Origin: Albifimbria verrucaria | Lineage: Eukaryota > Ascomycota > Sordariomycetes > Hypocreales > Stachybotryaceae | Direction: 5' to 3' | Assembly: GCA_020081605.1 (NCBI GenBank) | Contig: JAHREC010000012.1 | Location: forward strand, 105,347 to 169,346 | DNA length: 64,000 nt | Part shown: positions 60,655-64,000 of the stretch, one piece after another | Layout: each line of letters starts with the position of its first letter | Numbering within the stretch: the stretch's first letter is position 1 | Position numbers and translations under genes: made by a program | The notes under the pieces: model-generated | Databases searched by the model: none | Seen by the model: the letters and a program-made list of their open reading frames with translations, nothing else | Told to the model about the DNA's origin: nothing

Positions 60655-60897
60655 TGATATTAGACTATTTCACGTTTTATAAAAGCCTTTTATGATGTTG
60701 TTTTTGAGTCTATGGGACAGACTACAAGAAGGCGGATTATTTGAGTTAAATACAACTATTATCCTCGGAAGACGAGAAGCTGTTTTTATACTTGTTATTA
60801 TAGTTATCTATCTTGATATATAGCTTTTTTATTATTGAAATTTTGTTATGTAGTTATAGTACCTGAGTCCCTTGTTAGGCGTGGACTATTTTACTTA

Positions 60898-61170
60898 CCC
60901 TAGACTGGCTTATTTTATTCCCCGTCTTGTAGGTACAGAGACTGCAGATTGCCTGACTGAATAGGAAGGGAGAAGCAAGCATCTTTCATCCTCCTTTAAT
61001 AATGGAACTCTTGACTTCCTACCTTATGCTTCCATCAAAGCATCAATTGATCAGATGATATGTGATGCCCAATTTCACTTACCATTTTCTGTGATGCTGG
61101 TGTTCTACTCGGCTAAGTATCTCACTTACGACTTGGGGTGTGATGTTTTTTCTGTCCCAACAAACTATCT
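60898..61170 (-). repeat. Dispersed gene relic, copy 2 (inverted)
   Basis: Reverse-complement counterpart of 29005-29266. On the minus strand it keeps the coding-like core (TPQ-V-S-E-I-L-S-RVEHQH), the donor TGGTAAGT and a TCAG acceptor at matching positions. Similarity by eye is on the order of three bases in four over about 260 bp. Confidence 0.6.
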
Positions 61171-61522
61171 CTTCTTTTTCGTTTTTCAAAAAAGTGGACA
61201 ACTAGACCGAATCTACAGACTCATTGTTGCAAGAGAGAGGAATCTGGTTTTGCATATGCATTATGTATATACTAAAAGACAGATATCCTGGCTTCACTTT
61301 GAGGCCAATATCCTTTCCCTAGGCATAAATACACAAAGCGAAAGTAGTCAAAATAAGGCACTATAGTATACTTCTCCGGACACCCAAGAGCGGCTTCCGG
61401 AACCTCTGTATCCTCCTTTACTATCCATACAAGAAGAAATAACCATAAAGGATTGCAGTGCTCTACCAGTGGGAGGATTGTAGACCATCCAGAAGAGAAA
61501 ATGATAACTAAGCGCCAACTTC

Positions 61523-63984
61523 TTATAAGTTATCCAATATTTCCTGGGCCTCATCAGCCTTCTCTTTCTTCCAATCATGATACATTTTCGCAGCACCCGC
61601 CCTACATGCTGACCAATAACCCCAGCTAAGGATTGTGGATGTCCACTCACCAGTCCCTTCAGTACTACCCTGGTACCATACTTCAAACGGATAGCCAGTT
61701 GATTCGTTGCGCCTCTCGATTCTCACTGCACGGAACGCGTCATGAATATGCTTTATTCGTTTTGACTCATAAAAAGACTTCAAAGCTAGAAAGTTCTCTT
61801 CGGCACTGATCCAACAGTGGAGGAGTATTGACAGATGAATTTTTGGAGTTTGATTGTTGCCATATAGCGTGACTACTATAGAGTCTCCCTTGGGCTGTGT
61901 TATATCGAGTATCTCCCATTGTCTTTTGCTGCCTCTGATGATATGTTTCTGCTGCTTGTGGAACTCATAGCTCAGATTGCTAGGTCGAATCCTTTCTGTT
62001 TTATCGACTGCTTCATGTGACTGGTAATTGTCTGACGGGGACGCTTCTAAGGCTGGCATATCAGATAGATAAAGTGATGACTTGGCTGGAGCTTCAGGCT
62101 GGAAGTTGGGGAGAGGTTTAGCCCGCGACCGAGGATCGCATGTGATCGAATATCTAGGCGTTTCGATAGGGGTCTCGGGCGAGTCTGGCGTAGAGTCTGA
62201 GGTGTCAGTGGCCAACGAAGGGGTTCTAGCCGCGCGACGGGACTCCGTGCCACTGTGTAATGATGCTTGATGATCACCGTAGTCCACTATGCTTGACATA
62301 TCAAGCCGATTTCTTTTCCCGTGTGAAGCAAATATCCTTGGGGTCACCTTATGGGCTCCATTTTTAGAATTAGGGAAGGCTGATTCACTAACGGCTCGAG
62401 ACTCGAACGAGTTGGATTTCCTATCTTTCAGCACGATTGTTTCTCCATCCCAGACTTGTGATGCTGCTCTTTGTTCCTTGCCTGCATTCTGCTGGATTGC
62501 TGAAGGCATATCATTGTATATTGATTGGGTCGAAGACTTCTTATGAGCCGTTTTCTTCACGAGAGCCTGAATATTATTCCCATTGATTTTCGGGACGTAT
62601 TCTATCTGTCTCTGCCCATGACCTCCTTCACTGTCATTAGCTAGTTTTGTGTCCAGCTCCTTCTGCAAGACTTGCACTTGTCCTTCTAAGTCTGCCGTGA
62701 TGCTATCCATTATATTTACATAGTATTGTAGTCGATCTATGGTTGTTGAAGGGGACTCGTAATTCGGATTAATGTTGGTGGTTTTACGGATCGATTTGAG
62801 CTTGTTGTTCAGAAGATTTTCAAATTTCTTCCTATCTTCTTTCAAACTCTTCAGCTCTGACAGGGCTCTTTGAAGTTCCTTGTTCGAACGATCAGCAGGT
62901 TCCATAGAACCTAAACGTTTCGTTGACTTGAGTGCCTGCGTTTCATCGTTCTCAACCACCTTCTGGAAACGATCCACCTCTTGTTGGAGTGATTCGGCGC
63001 GTGATGAAATCCTCTTCGTCTCCTTCTTTTGGTTTTCTAAAAAGTCCATAAGCTCTATTAGCATGTTTTGCATAGTCTCGGCTTGTTTCTGGGGGTTTCG
63101 TTGAGTATTTCGTCAAAGAGAATAAGGGTTCTTCCTTTAACAGGCCTTCCTGCTGTCGCAACTTGTTCTCGACAATTCTCAATAATTTGAACAATTGCTT
63201 TAAGTGTGTCCTGATGGCAATCTTTCAAAAGCATGATTTCTTCTTCCAACACTTTCCTTCGACTTCCCAACTCGGTTTCTGTCTTCTTGAACTCCGAGAT
63301 CTTAGTGGTAAGCTCTGCGCGTAAGTTTACGATATCGGTTTCAAGCCTATCCTTGTCTTGTTCAAGTATCTTGTTCTTTTGCGCCCATCGCTCACGGCTC
63401 AACTTATACTTATTTTCAAGCTTAACCATCTCGTCTTGAAGTTTTTGTCCCGCTGTCTCTGCTGTTTTCGTTGCCTTCATGGCCTTCATAAGCCTGAGGT
63501 TGTTCTCTCCGCATTTGTGTTTACAATTGTCAAGCTTTTCAACTTGCGGTTTCATTACGCCCTCGAGACTCGATCTCCTAATGTTCAAACCGGCCTCTCC
63601 TGTCTCTAGGTCGGCTCTGGTCCAGGATAAGGCTTGCGTGGATGCTAAGGTATCAGTGGCTAATGAAGGGTGTAGAACCTCATGGCGGGGCTCCGTGCCA
63701 CTCCGTGGTGATACTTGATCATCACTAGAGCCTACCCCATGATTAGACAAGACCACTCCCTCATTTAATGGCCGTGTGGCAGACCTAACTGCAGTGTCAC
63801 CTTCGAACATAATGGTTTCTTCATCCCATAGAGACGGGTCTTCTGATGCATCTCTTTGTCTCTCATCATGATGTGTACACTGTTTCATTGGCCGATTCAT
63901 AATCCTCGCTTGGGCTGTTCTTTGCGCGAGGGTCCGAAGCTTACCGACTGCGGTGACGTGCGTCGTATGTTTTTGCTCGAGCAC
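61523..63984 (-). CDS. Large coiled-coil protein with duplicated segment (one frameshift, runs off edge)
   Basis: Two long frames (63984-63058 and 63073-61523) form one gene: a single base is missing in the five-base run 63091-63095, after which ILNET continues into PQKQAETMQNMLIELMDFL. The N-terminal part has a polar segment and then long coiled coil (KLQDEMVKLENKYKLSRE, LETDIVNLRAELTTKISEF, LGSRRKVLEEEIMLLK). More coiled coil follows (ELQRALSELKSLKEDRKK). A polar segment with the pattern WD-ETI ... SGTE-R ... PSLATDT occurs twice, about 1.5 kb apart in DNA (63.6-63.9 and 62.2-62.5 kb). The last 150 residues are a separate globular region (KRQWEILDITQPKGDSIVV, EVWYQGSTEGTGEWTST). No family recognised. 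The true start probably lies beyond the right edge. Confidence 0.6.
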
Positions 63985-64000
63985 TCCTTCACTTTTATCG

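Overview
The window looks like an accessory, gene-poor stretch of a filamentous ascomycete (Pezizomycotina, probably Sordariomycetes) nuclear genome. The reasons are short GT-AG introns of about 55-180 nt, family content typical of such fungi (F-box/LRR, F-box/ankyrin, KLC-type TPR, RING-patatin, P450, terpene synthase, OCH1-like GT32, MADS-box, thaumatin-like), long AT-rich intergenic stretches, and decayed genes beside intact ones. I see no rRNA, tRNA or CRISPR.

Layout. 1-8 kb: a broken F-box gene, a decayed P450, and an intact gene resembling the ABA3 / alpha-ionylideneethane synthase family on the same strand as the P450. 9.6-10.6 kb: a TPR-repeat gene. 12-15 kb: the most unusual segment, a spliced, intact but divergent histone H3 gene lying between two short inverted-repeat-ended elements and followed by a zinc-finger/SET-domain gene. 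17-25 kb: a Ser/Pro/Tyr-rich unknown, an F-box/ankyrin gene and an intact class I terpene synthase. 25-29 kb: a RING-patatin gene and a repeated gene relic. 31-37 kb: two F-box genes, a coiled-coil gene and an intact JmjC-like gene. 38-44 kb: an acidic protein, a second dead P450, a GT32 glycosyltransferase and a membrane protein. 45.9-49.1 kb: a complete Tc1/mariner-type transposon with perfect 28-bp inverted repeats, flanking TA, a DD34E transposase and a second convergent passenger gene. 50-64 kb: small orphan ORFs, a MADS-box gene, a second RING-patatin paralogue that has lost its catalytic serine, a thaumatin-like gene, an inverted copy of the 29-kb relic, and a large coiled-coil gene running to the right edge.

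Two threads run through the window. First, possible chromatin functions: H3 variant, SET methyltransferase and JmjC-like protein. Second, isoprenoid metabolism: ABA3-like synthase, terpene synthase and two dead P450s. Many well-conserved genes are interrupted by exactly one base, usually missing from a homopolymer. Either these are fresh pseudogenes or the assembly carries uncorrected long-read indels, and every pseudogene call here should be read with that in mind. The H3 variant, terpene synthase, ABA3-like gene, JmjC-like gene, GT32 gene, transposase and transposon passenger gene are uninterrupted.
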